Source: Clostridia bacterium (lineage in GTDB: Bacteria > Bacillota > Clostridia > Oscillospirales > Acutalibacteraceae). From it: a DNA stretch of 41,670 nucleotides. The DNA is taken from positions 1-41,670 of the forward strand of contig JAFQCH010000014.1 in NCBI GenBank assembly GCA_017416485.1. The letters are read 5' to 3'. Within the stretch, counting starts at the first letter, position 1; every line of letters starts with the position of its first letter. The notes under the pieces were generated by a model that made no database searches, was not told the DNA's origin, and worked only from the letters and a program-made list of their open reading frames with translations. Shown piece by piece: positions 14,055 through 23,169 of the stretch. The translations under genes and the position numbers were made by a program.

Positions 14055-14927
14055 ATGAAATGTTCTGATATCAACATCCGTGACCCGTTTGTGCTCCCCT
14101 ACGAAGGCACTTATTATATGTTCGGCACTCCCGGTCAGTTTGCATGGTCAGGCGCAGGCGGCTTCTGGTGCTACACATCCAAAGACCTCGTGGAATGGTC
14201 GGATCCTATCAAATGCTTCTCAGCTCCTGCCGACTTCTGGGCAGACAGAAACTTCTGGGCACCCGAAGTGCATATCTACAACGGCAGATTCTATATGTTC
14301 GCGTCCTTCTATTCTGAAGACAGAAACCGTTGCACGCAGATTCTTGCCGCAGACAGACCCGAAGGACCTTATGAAATCTGGAGTGAACCCATCACCCCCG
14401 CTGACTGGATGTGTCTGGACGGCACATTTTATGTTGAAAACGGCAAGCCTTACATGGTATTCTGCCACGAGCATGTGCAGATCGGCACAGGCACCATCTG
14501 CGCGATTGAACTGAGCGAAGACCTCAGAAGATCCGTCGGCGAAGCTGTTACCCTGTTCGGTGCAGATGAAGCGCCGTGGGTTACGTATGCCAATGATGAC
14601 ATCGTAAACGGCAAGCCACGCATTGTTACAGACGGCCCCTTCCTTTACAACAACGGCAAGGAACTGACCATGTTTTGGGCAAGCTTCCGCAACCACAGCT
14701 ATGCCGAAGGCATTGCCGTATCGGAAAGCGGATCGGTGCTCGGCCCCTGGAAACAAATTGCTGAACCGTTGTTTGACAAAGACGGCGGCCACGGCATGTT
14801 GTTCAAAACCTTTGATGGCGACATGGTCTTCTCGCTTCACTCTCCAAATGAAAACCCGAAAGAACGCCCCGTATTTTTCCGCATCACCAAGGACGAAAAC
14901 GGCTGGCACAAAGGAGAACAGATTTAA
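14055..14927 (+). CDS. Glycoside hydrolase family 43-like protein
   Basis: The 290-residue protein has features of five-bladed propeller glycosidases of clan GH-F: NIRDPFVLPYEGTYYMFGT (7-25) with the invariant Asp10, WAPEVHIYNGRFYMFAS, LDGTFYVENGKPYMVF with Asp122, then HE at 138-139 as a candidate acid. Family members act on arabinosides or xylosides; the exact substrate cannot be read. There is no signal peptide, so it would act on imported oligosaccharides. I chose ATG 14055 because AGGAGG (14041-14046) lies 8 nt upstream; an in-frame TTG at 14049 is too close. The stop overlaps the start of the HAD gene by one base (TAATG). Confidence 0.85.
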   Translation: MKCSDINIRDPFVLPYEGTYYMFGTPGQFAWSGAGGFWCYTSKDLVEWSDPIKCFSAPADFWADRNFWAPEVHIYNGRFYMFASFYSEDRNRCTQILAADRPEGPYEIWSEPITPADWMCLDGTFYVENGKPYMVFCHEHVQIGTGTICAIELSEDLRRSVGEAVTLFGADEAPWVTYANDDIVNGKPRIVTDGPFLYNNGKELTMFWASFRNHSYAEGIAVSESGSVLGPWKQIAEPLFDKDGGHGMLFKTFDGDMVFSLHSPNENPKERPVFFRITKDENGWHKGEQI

Positions 14928-15553
14928 TGGATTTGCAGAACTTTATATGGGATTTTGACGGGATGCTGTTTGATTCCTACCCCCATATCACCGAAGCCTT
15001 TATGCAAGCATACAAGCGTATTCATCAAACCGACATTGACCGTCAGCAGTGCTACGACCTGTTTAAAAAATCCTTCCGCACAGCGTATGATTTTTATCAG
15101 CCGAGTGCGCTTTGCAAACTGCTGTTCAGGGCCATTGAAAGCAGAACAGACCTTGCTCCTGCCGTACTGCCCTACCCGGGAATTCCCGAAATCTTAAAAA
15201 AGATTCACGAAAACGGCGGAAAAAATTTCCTCAATACCCACCGCGACTCACTGGCACTGACCTACCTTGCACAGCATGATCTGTTAATTTATTTTACGGA
15301 TGCAATCACAAGCGAAATCAACACCATGCCGTCCAAGCCCGCCCCTGATACCAATTTGTATTTAATCAAAAAATATAACCTTGCCCCCGAAAAAACCGTT
15401 ATGATCGGTGATCGCGATGTGGATATTGATTCGGGCACAAGTGCGGGAATCAAGACCTGTCTGTTTGATGAATTCCGAAATGCCGACCACATTGCCTGCG
15501 ATTACCGTGTTTATGATACACGCGACCTCGCAAAAGCACTCGGCGTTGAGTAA
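14927..15553 (+). CDS. HAD-family phosphatase
   Basis: The 208-residue protein carries the HAD motifs: DFDGMLFDS (9-17) with nucleophile Asp9 and acid/base Asp11, a helical cap of about 65 residues, the SKPAPD lysine motif and MIGDRDVDIDSG (motif IV). It resembles phosphoglycolate phosphatase or beta-phosphoglucomutase-type enzymes, which dephosphorylate or isomerise small phosphorylated sugars. Translational coupling to the GH43-like gene suggests that it handles a phosphorylated product of that pathway, but the substrate is not determinable. Confidence 0.85.
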   Translation: MDLQNFIWDFDGMLFDSYPHITEAFMQAYKRIHQTDIDRQQCYDLFKKSFRTAYDFYQPSALCKLLFRAIESRTDLAPAVLPYPGIPEILKKIHENGGKNFLNTHRDSLALTYLAQHDLLIYFTDAITSEINTMPSKPAPDTNLYLIKKYNLAPEKTVMIGDRDVDIDSGTSAGIKTCLFDEFRNADHIACDYRVYDTRDLAKALGVE

Positions 15554-15612
15554 AATAGACAAAAGACAAATCTGTTTTTTGTCAAAATCGTTGATGTTTT
15601 TTTCAATCCATG

Positions 15613-15641
15613 TGGAAATTCTTTAAAAAAGGTAGTATACT
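15613..15641 (+). promoter_or_regulatory. Probable promoter of nadABC
   Basis: TGGAAA (15613-15618), 17 bp, TATACT (15636-15641). The -35 is weak. The nearby TAGTATACTATA is self-complementary and could be part of an operator. I cannot confirm a NiaR-type site. Confidence 0.45.
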
Positions 15642-15676
15642 ATATACATCGTTCATTTTTAAAGGAGAGGGTTTTT

Positions 15677-16588
15677 ATGACCGATGCACTGCGCGATCTG
15701 ATCGCAAAAAGAAAGAAAGAAACCGATACGGTCATTCTTGCACATACCTATCAGCCGCCTGAAATCATTGAACTGGCAGACATTACGGGCGACAGCTTTG
15801 CACTTGCCAAAGCCGCTGCAAAACTGCCGAACAAACGCATCATCATGTGCGGGGTTCGCTTTATGGCAGAAAGTGTGAAAATTCTTGCCCCCGAAAAGCA
15901 AGTTATTCTGCCCGCACCCGATGCAGGTTGCGGCATGGCAAGAATGATAAAACCCGAAGAAATCACCGCATGGAAAGAGCAGCACCCCGATGCTGTTGTG
16001 TGTGCTTATATCAACACCACCGCTGCCACCAAAGCGGTCTGCGATGTCTGTGTGACCTCATCGAGTGCACTGAGAATCGTCGGCAAACTTGATGCAGAAG
16101 AAATTTTGTTCCTGCCCGACCGTAACTTAGGCGGATGGATCGCCGCACAGTGTCCTGACAAAAAAATGACCCTTTGGAACGGTTATTGCCCTGTGCACGA
16201 CACACTGACCGAAGAACAGGTTTTGCAAGCAAAAAATGACCATCCCGGAGCACTTCTTGCCGTGCACCCCGAATGCCGCGAAGAAGTGGTGCGCCATGCT
16301 GACATGGCAGGTTCCACGGCAGAAATCATCGACTTTGCGATCAAGGCCGACAAACCCGTGATCATCGGCACCGAACGCGGCGTGGCAGATACCCTCACAA
16401 AGAAATACCCCGACAAAGAATTTTATTATCTGTGTCCCGAAACCCTCACTTGCCCCGATATGAAATATATAAGCCCCGAACTCCTGTTGCAGGCAATCAA
16501 CGGCGAAGCAGGAGAAACAATAGAAATGGACGAAGAACTTCGTTTGAAAGCCAAAAAGAGTATTGACCGTATGTTGGAGCTTGGATAA
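15677..16588 (+). CDS. nadA: Quinolinate synthase
   Basis: NadA condenses iminoaspartate with dihydroxyacetone phosphate to quinolinate, the second step of de novo NAD synthesis. The 303-residue protein shows the triplicated fold motifs ILAHTYQPPEI (20-30), CGVRFMAES, PAPDAGCGMA, YINTTAATKAVCDVCVTSSSA, LPDRNLGGWIA, GYCPVH, HPEC and GTERG. Cys85, Cys171 and Cys259 fit the three ligands of the oxygen-sensitive 4Fe-4S cluster. The start follows AAAGGAGAGGG. It heads nadA-nadB-nadC with 2 bp before nadB, the usual order in Firmicutes. Confidence 0.97.
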   Translation: MTDALRDLIAKRKKETDTVILAHTYQPPEIIELADITGDSFALAKAAAKLPNKRIIMCGVRFMAESVKILAPEKQVILPAPDAGCGMARMIKPEEITAWKEQHPDAVVCAYINTTAATKAVCDVCVTSSSALRIVGKLDAEEILFLPDRNLGGWIAAQCPDKKMTLWNGYCPVHDTLTEEQVLQAKNDHPGALLAVHPECREEVVRHADMAGSTAEIIDFAIKADKPVIIGTERGVADTLTKKYPDKEFYYLCPETLTCPDMKYISPELLLQAINGEAGETIEMDEELRLKAKKSIDRMLELG

Positions 16589-16590
16589 CT

Positions 16591-18060
16591 ATGGAAATGT
16601 ACGAAAACAACAAATGTTTTGATGTGCTGATCGTCGGCAGCGGTGTCGCCGGCATGTACGGCGCATTGCAGTTTGACGATTCGGTTTCGGTCTGCATTCT
16701 TTCCAAATACGGCAAGACCGTTTCCAACAGCAACCTTGCGCAAGGCGGTGTTGCCTGTGTGCTTGATTTTGAAGACGACTCGTTTGACCTGCACATCAAA
16801 GACACCTTTATTGCCGGCAGACACGAAAATGACCCCGAAGCCGTGGATACCCTTGTGCACGAAGGACCCGACGATGTGCGCAAAACCATGGAACTCGGTG
16901 TGCAATATGACCGCAATGACGACGGTGAACTGGACAAGACCCTCGAAGGCGGTCATTGCAGACGCCGCATTGTGCACTATAAAGACTGCACGGGTGCGGA
17001 ACTTGTGCGCGGTCTGTTGGCACAGGTTGAACAAAGAAGCAATATTGACTACCGTGAAAACACGGTGCTTGTAAAACTGACACAAGTTCGCAGCGGTTTT
17101 CGTGCCGATCTTTTGACGGACGGAAAAATCTGCTCTGTTTTCTGCTCTTACTGCATGCTTTGCACGGGCGGTGTGGGCAGAGTCTATAAATATACAACCA
17201 ATCCAAAAAGCGCCACGGGCGACGGTATCCGCATTGCCTACGAGCTCGGTGCACGCATTAAGGACCTGCATTATGTGCAGTTCCATCCCACTGCATTCAA
17301 TTCCGAGGACGGCGAACAGTTCCTCATCAGTGAATCCGTGCGCGGTGAAGGAGCATATCTTCTCAACTGCAATCTGGAACGATTCATGGACCGTTATGAC
17401 GAACGCCTTGAACTTGCACCCCGTGATGTGGTCTCAAAGTCCATTCTGTTGGAAGCAAGACGCACGGGCAGTAATCAGTTCTATCTTGATATCCGCCATG
17501 AGGATGCCGACTTCCTGCGTGCACGTTTTCCTGCCATTCACGAAGGTTGCATGCGCTACGGAGTGGACATCACAAAAGACCTGATTCCAATCTTCCCCTG
17601 TCAGCATTATCTGATGGGTGGTATTGAGGTGGATATCGATTCCAAAACGAACATACCCCGCCTGTATGCTTGCGGCGAATGTTCCAACACGGGTGTGCAC
17701 GGTCGAAACCGCCTTGCGAGCAACTCGCTTTTAGAAGCACTTGTGTATTCACGCAGAGCCGCCGAAGACATCAAGCGCTGTATGCAGAACGGTTTTGCAA
17801 ATGTTTCGGCATTGCCCGTCACACTGACAACAGATGGTGCTCCGCTTCCTGACGGTATCTTCAAAGAGATTCGTTCCATTATGCAAAGAGCTGCCTTTGT
17901 TATGCCCGATGCGGGCGCTGTGCGTTACGGTCTGAAACAGATCGACAATATCTTAAAACGCTTAAAAGGCGGCAAATATGCCACAACAACGGCATATCTG
18001 GAAGCACTGTCACTTGCAACGGTTGCCTACATCATTCTCAAGGAGTTGGACGAAGCATGA
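16591..18060 (+). CDS. nadB: L-aspartate oxidase
   Basis: NadB oxidises L-aspartate to iminoaspartate with FAD, feeding NadA. The 489-residue protein has the dinucleotide-binding motif VLIVGSGVAGMYGAL (12-26), SNSNLAQGGVA, the flavin/substrate region GCLLQFHP-like QFHPTAF, SVRGEGAYL, and HYLMGGIEVD followed by ACGECSNTGVHGRNRLASNS near 350-385. These match aspartate oxidases and their fumarate reductase relatives. The C-terminal helical domain is somewhat short, giving 489 against the usual 510-540 residues. Its stop overlaps the nadC start (ATGA, 18057-18060). Confidence 0.96.
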   Translation: MEMYENNKCFDVLIVGSGVAGMYGALQFDDSVSVCILSKYGKTVSNSNLAQGGVACVLDFEDDSFDLHIKDTFIAGRHENDPEAVDTLVHEGPDDVRKTMELGVQYDRNDDGELDKTLEGGHCRRRIVHYKDCTGAELVRGLLAQVEQRSNIDYRENTVLVKLTQVRSGFRADLLTDGKICSVFCSYCMLCTGGVGRVYKYTTNPKSATGDGIRIAYELGARIKDLHYVQFHPTAFNSEDGEQFLISESVRGEGAYLLNCNLERFMDRYDERLELAPRDVVSKSILLEARRTGSNQFYLDIRHEDADFLRARFPAIHEGCMRYGVDITKDLIPIFPCQHYLMGGIEVDIDSKTNIPRLYACGECSNTGVHGRNRLASNSLLEALVYSRRAAEDIKRCMQNGFANVSALPVTLTTDGAPLPDGIFKEIRSIMQRAAFVMPDAGAVRYGLKQIDNILKRLKGGKYATTTAYLEALSLATVAYIILKELDEA

Positions 18061-18896
18061 TTATTCCGCAGTTTTATATTGACGATATCATCCGCAATGC
18101 AATCAAAGAAGACATTAACTACATAGATGTCTCCACTGTGTTCGTCATTCCCGAAACACAAACAGGCACGGCACGTTTTATTTCCAAAGCAGACGGTGTT
18201 GTGTGCGGGCTTGAGATTGCCATGCGCGTATTTCAGTTGCTGGATGATACATTCACATACGAAGCCTGGTTCAAAGACGGTGACGAAGTCAAAAAAGGCG
18301 ATCAGATTGCCGTCTTCAGCGGCAAAACCGCATGCCTGTTGCAAGGTGAACGCACGGCACTCAATCTGTTGCAACACCTTTCGGGCATTGCAACCGCAAC
18401 CAACGCTTGTGTGAAAGCCGTGGAAGGCACCAAGGCAAGCATTGCCGAAACCCGCAAGACATTGCCCGGCCTTCGTGCATTGCAGAAGTATGCAGTCACT
18501 TGCGGCGGCGGCAGAAACCACCGCTACAACCTGTCTGATGCTGCCATGCTCAAAGATAACCACATTGATGCCGGCGGCGGCATTGCCAACACCGTTGCCA
18601 TTCTGCGTCAGAAACTCGGTCACACCGTTAAAATCGAAGTCGAAACCCGCAACATGGATGAAGTAGCCCAGGCTGTTCAAGCCGGTGCAGACATCATTAT
18701 GCTTGACAATATGAGCTGCGAGCAGATGAAAGAAGCCTGTGCATTCATTGACGGCAGAGCCGTAACAGAGGCATCGGGCAATGTGACCCTTGAAAACATC
18801 CGCAAGGTTGCCGAAACGGGTGTTGACATTATTTCCTTGGGTGCGCTGACGCATTCTGTTAAGGCTTTTGACATTTCCATGCGGATTGACAAATAA
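18057..18896 (+). CDS. nadC: Nicotinate-nucleotide diphosphorylase (carboxylating)
   Basis: NadC converts quinolinate and PRPP to nicotinate mononucleotide. The 279-residue protein contains ERTALNLLQHLSGIAT, AETRKTLPGLRALQKYAV, CGGGRNHRYNLSDA and MLKDNHI, together the substrate- and PRPP-binding core, and a C-terminal SLGALTHSVKAFDISM. It is translationally coupled to nadB. A weak stem-loop (AAGCCTTAT/ATAAGCTT, about 18901-18926) follows, so some transcripts may end there. Confidence 0.97.
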   Translation: MIIPQFYIDDIIRNAIKEDINYIDVSTVFVIPETQTGTARFISKADGVVCGLEIAMRVFQLLDDTFTYEAWFKDGDEVKKGDQIAVFSGKTACLLQGERTALNLLQHLSGIATATNACVKAVEGTKASIAETRKTLPGLRALQKYAVTCGGGRNHRYNLSDAAMLKDNHIDAGGGIANTVAILRQKLGHTVKIEVETRNMDEVAQAVQAGADIIMLDNMSCEQMKEACAFIDGRAVTEASGNVTLENIRKVAETGVDIISLGALTHSVKAFDISMRIDK

Positions 18897-18960
18897 TTAT
18901 AAGCCTTATTTAAGAGATAAGCTTAAAATAGAATCAAACTTATTTTTGCGTGGTGTCTTT

Positions 18961-19320
18961 ATGAAAAAACCAATTAAAATTCTGACCGCCGCAACCTGCA
19001 TCTGGGCGGTGTATATGTTATTATTGTTTATATTCCTTTCGCTGTGCGTGGAATTCCAATGGACATTCATCCATAATCTGCCGGCCGCATTGGATTGGTT
19101 TTTAAGCAATGTGCTGATTCTGCTGTATCAGGCGGGACGATTCGGTGTGCCTGTATTAACAGTTTCAATCGCTGTGCTCACAACCATCCATTGTGCAAAA
19201 GAAAAGAGCATAAAGGATGTGGACTTGCCCATGATCGGCACAACTGTTGTTTTTGCAATTACTGCATCCATCATTTCTGCCATCGATTCGGGCACCATTC
19301 AAACATTTGCAAACAGATAA
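18961..19320 (+). CDS. Small membrane protein of unknown function
   Basis: The 119-residue product has a basic N-terminus (MKKPIK) and three predicted hydrophobic spans (about 8-30, 48-75 and 90-112), so it should sit in the cytoplasmic membrane. I do not recognise a family. It starts 64 bp after nadC on the same strand, with a poor ribosome site (GTGGTGTC), and is followed by two terminators. Its place might suggest cotranscription with nadABC, but nothing in the sequence links it to NAD metabolism. Confidence 0.6.
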   Translation: MKKPIKILTAATCIWAVYMLLLFIFLSLCVEFQWTFIHNLPAALDWFLSNVLILLYQAGRFGVPVLTVSIAVLTTIHCAKEKSIKDVDLPMIGTTVVFAITASIISAIDSGTIQTFANR

Positions 19321-19331
19321 GTAAAGTAAAA

Positions 19332-19359
19332 AACGGAGCTGTTATCAAACGGCTCCGTT
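19332..19359. terminator. Hairpin downstream of the small membrane protein gene
   Basis: AACGGAGC (19332-19339) pairs with GCTCCGTT (19352-19359). On the minus strand it is followed by TTTTTTACTTTAC, so it could end the nucleoside operon as well. Confidence 0.65.
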
Positions 19360-19365
19360 AAACTG

Positions 19366-19391
19366 AAAGGGGCTGTAAACAGCCCCTTTTT
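19366..19391. terminator. Second terminator between convergent operons
   Basis: AAAGGGGCTG, TAAA loop, CAGCCCCTTT and further T on the plus strand; minus-strand T-richness is weaker. It lies 17 bp beyond the stop of the minus-strand permease gene. Confidence 0.82.
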
Positions 19392-19407
19392 ATAATTCAT
19401 TATTTTG

Positions 19408-20394
19408 TTATCGTTCCTCGCGGAAGTAGGAGACTCCGAGGCTTGCGGGCGGTTGGTTTTCGCGCTTTTTGCGCACACTGATAAGAACCAACACGAGAAT
19501 CGTTACAAGATACGGCAGCATCTTAAAGATTTCCTGTGCGGCACGGGGCAGATTGTCGATATACATATAAACAATATACAAGCCGCCGAACAGAACCGAG
19601 CCGAGCACGCCCAGGTCAGGTTTCCACAGACAGAAGATAACGATGGCAATGGCAAGCCAGCCTCTGTCGCCGAAACCGCCGTTAGACCATGTGCCGCCGA
19701 CATAGTCCATAACGTAGTAAAGTCCTCCAAGACCGGCAATGGCACCGCCAAGGCAGGTTGCGGCATATTTGTATCCCGTTACGTTGATACCTGCGGCATC
19801 CGCGGTGGCGGGGTTTTCGCCGACTGCCTTGAGATTCAGGCCGACACGGGTCTTTTTCAGAATGAGTGCGGCGATGATGGAAATAATCACGGCAAGGTAG
19901 GCAAGGAAGCCGAATGACAGGAATGTTTTGCCGAACAAACCAAGGTCTGCGGCAAAGGGAAGAGGCTTTTTGAAGAATGCCGCTGTTGCATTCAGCGAAA
20001 CGGTGGTGCCTGAGCCGAGAATGGTGGAGAGCGAACCGCCGATGAAGGAACCAAGACCCATACCGAAGGTGGTCAGCACAAGGCCCGTAACATTCTGATT
20101 GGCACGAAGTGTAATGGTCAGAAAGCTGTAAATGAATGCCATGGCGGCACTTGCGAGCAGGGAGCAGAGCATAGGAACAAGAATGCACATAACCGCGTTG
20201 GTCTTGTCGCCGTAGGTTTCCCAATAATAGCCGCCGAGCACGCCCGAAATACCGCCGACATACATGATGCCGGGAATACCGAGGTTGAGGTTGCCGGATT
20301 TTTCGGTGATCATTTCACCGGTCGCACCGTACATAAGAGGAATACCCGTGATGATTGCCTGGGTAATGAAACTGGCAAATTTTGCAATATCCAT
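19408..20394 (-). CDS. Nucleoside ABC transporter permease (NupQ/YufQ-like)
   Basis: The 328-residue protein is a hydrophobic permease of the BPD_transp_2 type with about nine spans. Segments such as EKSGNLNLGIPGIMYVGG (30-47) and the ALILKKTRVGLNLKAVGENPATADAAGI EAA-like loop are typical of nucleoside importers of the BmpA/PnrA group. It pairs with the permease encoded immediately upstream (3-bp gap) to form the membrane channel. It is last in the xpt-bmpA-ATPase-permease-permease operon. Confidence 0.92.
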   Translation of the reverse strand: MDIAKFASFITQAIITGIPLMYGATGEMITEKSGNLNLGIPGIMYVGGISGVLGGYYWETYGDKTNAVMCILVPMLCSLLASAAMAFIYSFLTITLRANQNVTGLVLTTFGMGLGSFIGGSLSTILGSGTTVSLNATAAFFKKPLPFAADLGLFGKTFLSFGFLAYLAVIISIIAALILKKTRVGLNLKAVGENPATADAAGINVTGYKYAATCLGGAIAGLGGLYYVMDYVGGTWSNGGFGDRGWLAIAIVIFCLWKPDLGVLGSVLFGGLYIVYMYIDNLPRAAQEIFKMLPYLVTILVLVLISVRKKRENQPPASLGVSYFREER

Positions 20395-20397
20395 TTC

Positions 20398-21504
20398 TTA
20401 TGCCACCTCCTTGTGCTTGTGTCTGAAGTTCACCTTGTAGTTCAGGAAGAATTCCGAACCGATGATGAAGAACAAAATGATGCCCGTGATGATATCGGCA
20501 AGGCTTTCGTTCATTCGGAAAGCGGTTGCAATCTGTGCGGCACCGCGTTCAAAGAAAACAATGAGGAAGGATGTCAGCGTCATAACGGCAGGGTTGAATT
20601 TTGCAAGCCACGAAACAAGAATGGCGGTAAAGCCTCTGCCGCCTGCGGTCGAAGTGGAAACGGTGTGCCCCGAACCTGCAACAAGCAGCAAGCCTGCAAG
20701 GCCGCACAAGGCGCCTGACAGCGCCATGGTGCGCAGAATAACCTTCTTGACATTGATACCGATGTAGCGTGCAGTGTTTTCGCTTTCGCCCACGACGCTG
20801 ATTTCATAACCGTGCTTGCTGTATTTGAGGTAGATATACATGATCGCCGTCAGCACAACCACAACAATGATGTTAACAAGGTATTGCTTGCCGAACAGGT
20901 AGGGGAACCAACCGGCTTTGGTTGCGGCGTTGATAACACCGACGGAGTTTGAGCCTTTGGGATTTTCCCAATAAGTGATCAGGAATGCAACGATCTGCGT
21001 TGCAACATAGTTCATCATCAGGGTGAACAGGGTTTCGTTGGTGTTGAAATAGGCTTTGAAGAACGCGGGAATCATGCCCCATACCATGCCTGCAAACAAG
21101 CTGGCAACGATCATAATCGGAATCAGCAACCACTGGTTGATGGTGTTGCCGAAATAGATCATGCAGGCAGCCGTTGCGGCGGCGCCCATCAATACCTGCC
21201 CCTCCGCACCGATGTTCCAGAATTTCATTTTATAAGCGGGGGTCACTGCAAGCGAAATGCACAACAGAATGGCTGTGTTCTGGAACAGGTTCCAGATGCG
21301 TCTCGGTGTTCCGAAGCAACCGTCAAAAAGGGAAGTGAAAACTTCAATGGGATTGAGGTCGGTAACCAGAACAATGAATAGGGAACTCAATGCAACACCC
21401 AGCAGAATGCCGAGGATTCGCACAAGCATGCCTTTCCATGACGGCATGGCATCGCGTTTAGATAATCGGATAAGCGGTTCGGCGTGCGGAGCAACATGGC
21501 TCAT
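20398..21504 (-). CDS. Nucleoside ABC transporter permease (NupP/YufP-like)
   Basis: The 368-residue membrane protein has a cytoplasmic N-terminus, about nine to ten spans, an LAVTPAYKMKFWNIGAEGQ motif (78-96) and a SVVGESENTARYIGI loop, all typical of the larger permease of PnrA-type nucleoside importers. The start codon overlaps the ATPase stop (ATGA, 21501-21504), implying coupled translation. Confidence 0.92.
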   Translation of the reverse strand: MSHVAPHAEPLIRLSKRDAMPSWKGMLVRILGILLGVALSSLFIVLVTDLNPIEVFTSLFDGCFGTPRRIWNLFQNTAILLCISLAVTPAYKMKFWNIGAEGQVLMGAAATAACMIYFGNTINQWLLIPIMIVASLFAGMVWGMIPAFFKAYFNTNETLFTLMMNYVATQIVAFLITYWENPKGSNSVGVINAATKAGWFPYLFGKQYLVNIIVVVVLTAIMYIYLKYSKHGYEISVVGESENTARYIGINVKKVILRTMALSGALCGLAGLLLVAGSGHTVSTSTAGGRGFTAILVSWLAKFNPAVMTLTSFLIVFFERGAAQIATAFRMNESLADIITGIILFFIIGSEFFLNYKVNFRHKHKEVA

Positions 21505-23036
21505 TGTTCTTCACCTCCTGTTTTGGTCATCAGAAGACCGATTTCTTCTTTGGTTGTGGTTCTTGCATCCACAATGCCGGTTACCTGACCGCCGCAGATG
21601 ACCATAATGCGGTCGCAAAGAGCGATCAATACGTCAAGGTCTTCACCGACGAAAATAATGGATGCGCCGCCATTCTTTTGCTCGTTGAGCAGGTTGTAAA
21701 TGGTGTAAGAGGAGTTGATGTCAAGACCTCTGACGGGGTAGGCAACCATCAGCACTTTGGGGGCCGAGGCGATTTCTCTGCCAACAAGCACCTTTTGCAC
21801 GTTACCGCCCGAAAGACGGCGGACGGGGGTTTTTGCGTCAGGCGTTACGACTTCAAGGTCACGGATGATTTTTTCTGCAAGGGTCTTGGGTTCTTTTCTT
21901 CTTAAGAAGGCCGAATGTCCTTTGCGGTAACTTCTGAGCATGACATTATCAATAATGTCCATGTTTCCGACCAGCCCCATGCCGAGTCTGTCTTCAGGCA
22001 CAAAGGAAAGACGCACACCGAGATGGCGAATCTGCATCGGGGTTTTGTTGCGCAGATTTTCCTGCTTTCCGCTTTCGGGATCGTTATAAAGGATTTCACC
22101 GCTTTCAAGCTTTTGCAAGCCTGCAATGGATTCAAGCAGTTCACGCTGACCGCTGCCGGCAATGCCGGCAATGCCGAAAATTTCACCCGATTTTGCGGTG
22201 AATGTTACATTGCTGATAATTTTTGCACCTTCGCGATTGCGGCAGTTGAGATCGCGGATGATCAGGCGGTCTTCGCAGTTTTTCGGTTCGCTGCGGTCAA
22301 TGTTGAGTTCCACTTTTTTGCCGACCATCAGGGCGGTCAGTTCTTCGGGATTGGTGTCTTTGGTAAGAACGGAACCGACGGATTCACCTTTGCGAAGCAC
22401 GGCAACACGGTCAGAAATTTCCATAACCTCGTTGAGCTTGTGGGTGATGATGACGATGGATTTGCCGTCTTTCTTCATCGCGCGCATAACGTCAAACAGT
22501 TTGACCGTTTCCTGCGGGGTGAGAACGGCGGTGGGTTCGTCAAGAATCAGAATGTCGGCACCTCTGTAAAGCACCTTCACGATTTCAACGGTCTGCTTTT
22601 CGGAAACGGACATGGAATAAATCTTCTTGTCCAGATCAATGATGAAACCGTATTTGTCGCAGATGGTGCGGATGCTTTCTTTTTCTTTTTTCAGGTCATA
22701 TTTGCCTTTTTCTTTGATGCCCAACACAATGTTTTCAGCGGCGGAAAACACATCAATGAGCTTGAAGTGCTGATGAATCATGCCGATCTTGTAGGAAAAC
22801 GCATCCTTGGGGGAGTGGATGGATGCTTCTTGCCCGTTGATGTAAATCATACCGTCGTCGGGCTGATAAATGCCCGCGATCATGTTCATGAGGGTTGTTT
22901 TGCCGCTTCCGTTTTCGCCGAGAATGGAAAGAATTTCTCCCTTTTCAACGATGAGGTTCACGTTTTTGTTTGCAACGATCTTGCCGAAATATTTGCATAT
23001 TCCGCGCAACTCGATGGCAGGTACGGTTGTTTCCAT
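21501..23036 (-). CDS. Nucleoside ABC transporter ATPase (NupO/YufO-like)
   Basis: The product has two fused ATPase domains, as in sugar and nucleoside importers. The first has LGENGSGKTT and a degenerate signature (MSVSEKQ) with ILDEPTAVL. The second starts with a divergent GIAGIAGSGQREL in place of Walker A and has RLSGGNVQK and the degenerate VAYPVRGLD. This asymmetry is common for RbsA-like proteins. I place the start at ATG 23036 after GGGAGGAAAACAA; an earlier in-frame start at 23111 would add 25 residues without a ribosome site and run into the intergenic hairpin. It follows the lipoprotein gene and energises uptake. Confidence 0.93.
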   Translation of the reverse strand: METTVPAIELRGICKYFGKIVANKNVNLIVEKGEILSILGENGSGKTTLMNMIAGIYQPDDGMIYINGQEASIHSPKDAFSYKIGMIHQHFKLIDVFSAAENIVLGIKEKGKYDLKKEKESIRTICDKYGFIIDLDKKIYSMSVSEKQTVEIVKVLYRGADILILDEPTAVLTPQETVKLFDVMRAMKKDGKSIVIITHKLNEVMEISDRVAVLRKGESVGSVLTKDTNPEELTALMVGKKVELNIDRSEPKNCEDRLIIRDLNCRNREGAKIISNVTFTAKSGEIFGIAGIAGSGQRELLESIAGLQKLESGEILYNDPESGKQENLRNKTPMQIRHLGVRLSFVPEDRLGMGLVGNMDIIDNVMLRSYRKGHSAFLRRKEPKTLAEKIIRDLEVVTPDAKTPVRRLSGGNVQKVLVGREIASAPKVLMVAYPVRGLDINSSYTIYNLLNEQKNGGASIIFVGEDLDVLIALCDRIMVICGGQVTGIVDARTTTKEEIGLLMTKTGGEEQ

Positions 23037-23121
23037 TTGTTTTCCTCCCATATTTTTTATTACGGAGCTTGAAAATGCACGCCAATGAGTGTGTATTTTC
23101 AAACCTCGCAAAAAACAACTT

Positions 23122-23150
23122 CGGGCGGAGCAGGGTTGGTGCTCCGCCCG
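23122..23150 (-). terminator. Stem-loop between lipoprotein and ATPase genes
   Basis: An 11-bp GC-rich stem (CGGGCGGAGCA/TGCTCCGCCCG) with a 7-nt loop, followed on the minus strand by AAGTTGTTTTTTG. It probably causes partial termination or protects the upstream message, giving more binding protein than transporter. Confidence 0.7.
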
Positions 23151-23169
23151 TGTTTACAGGTGGTATTGA

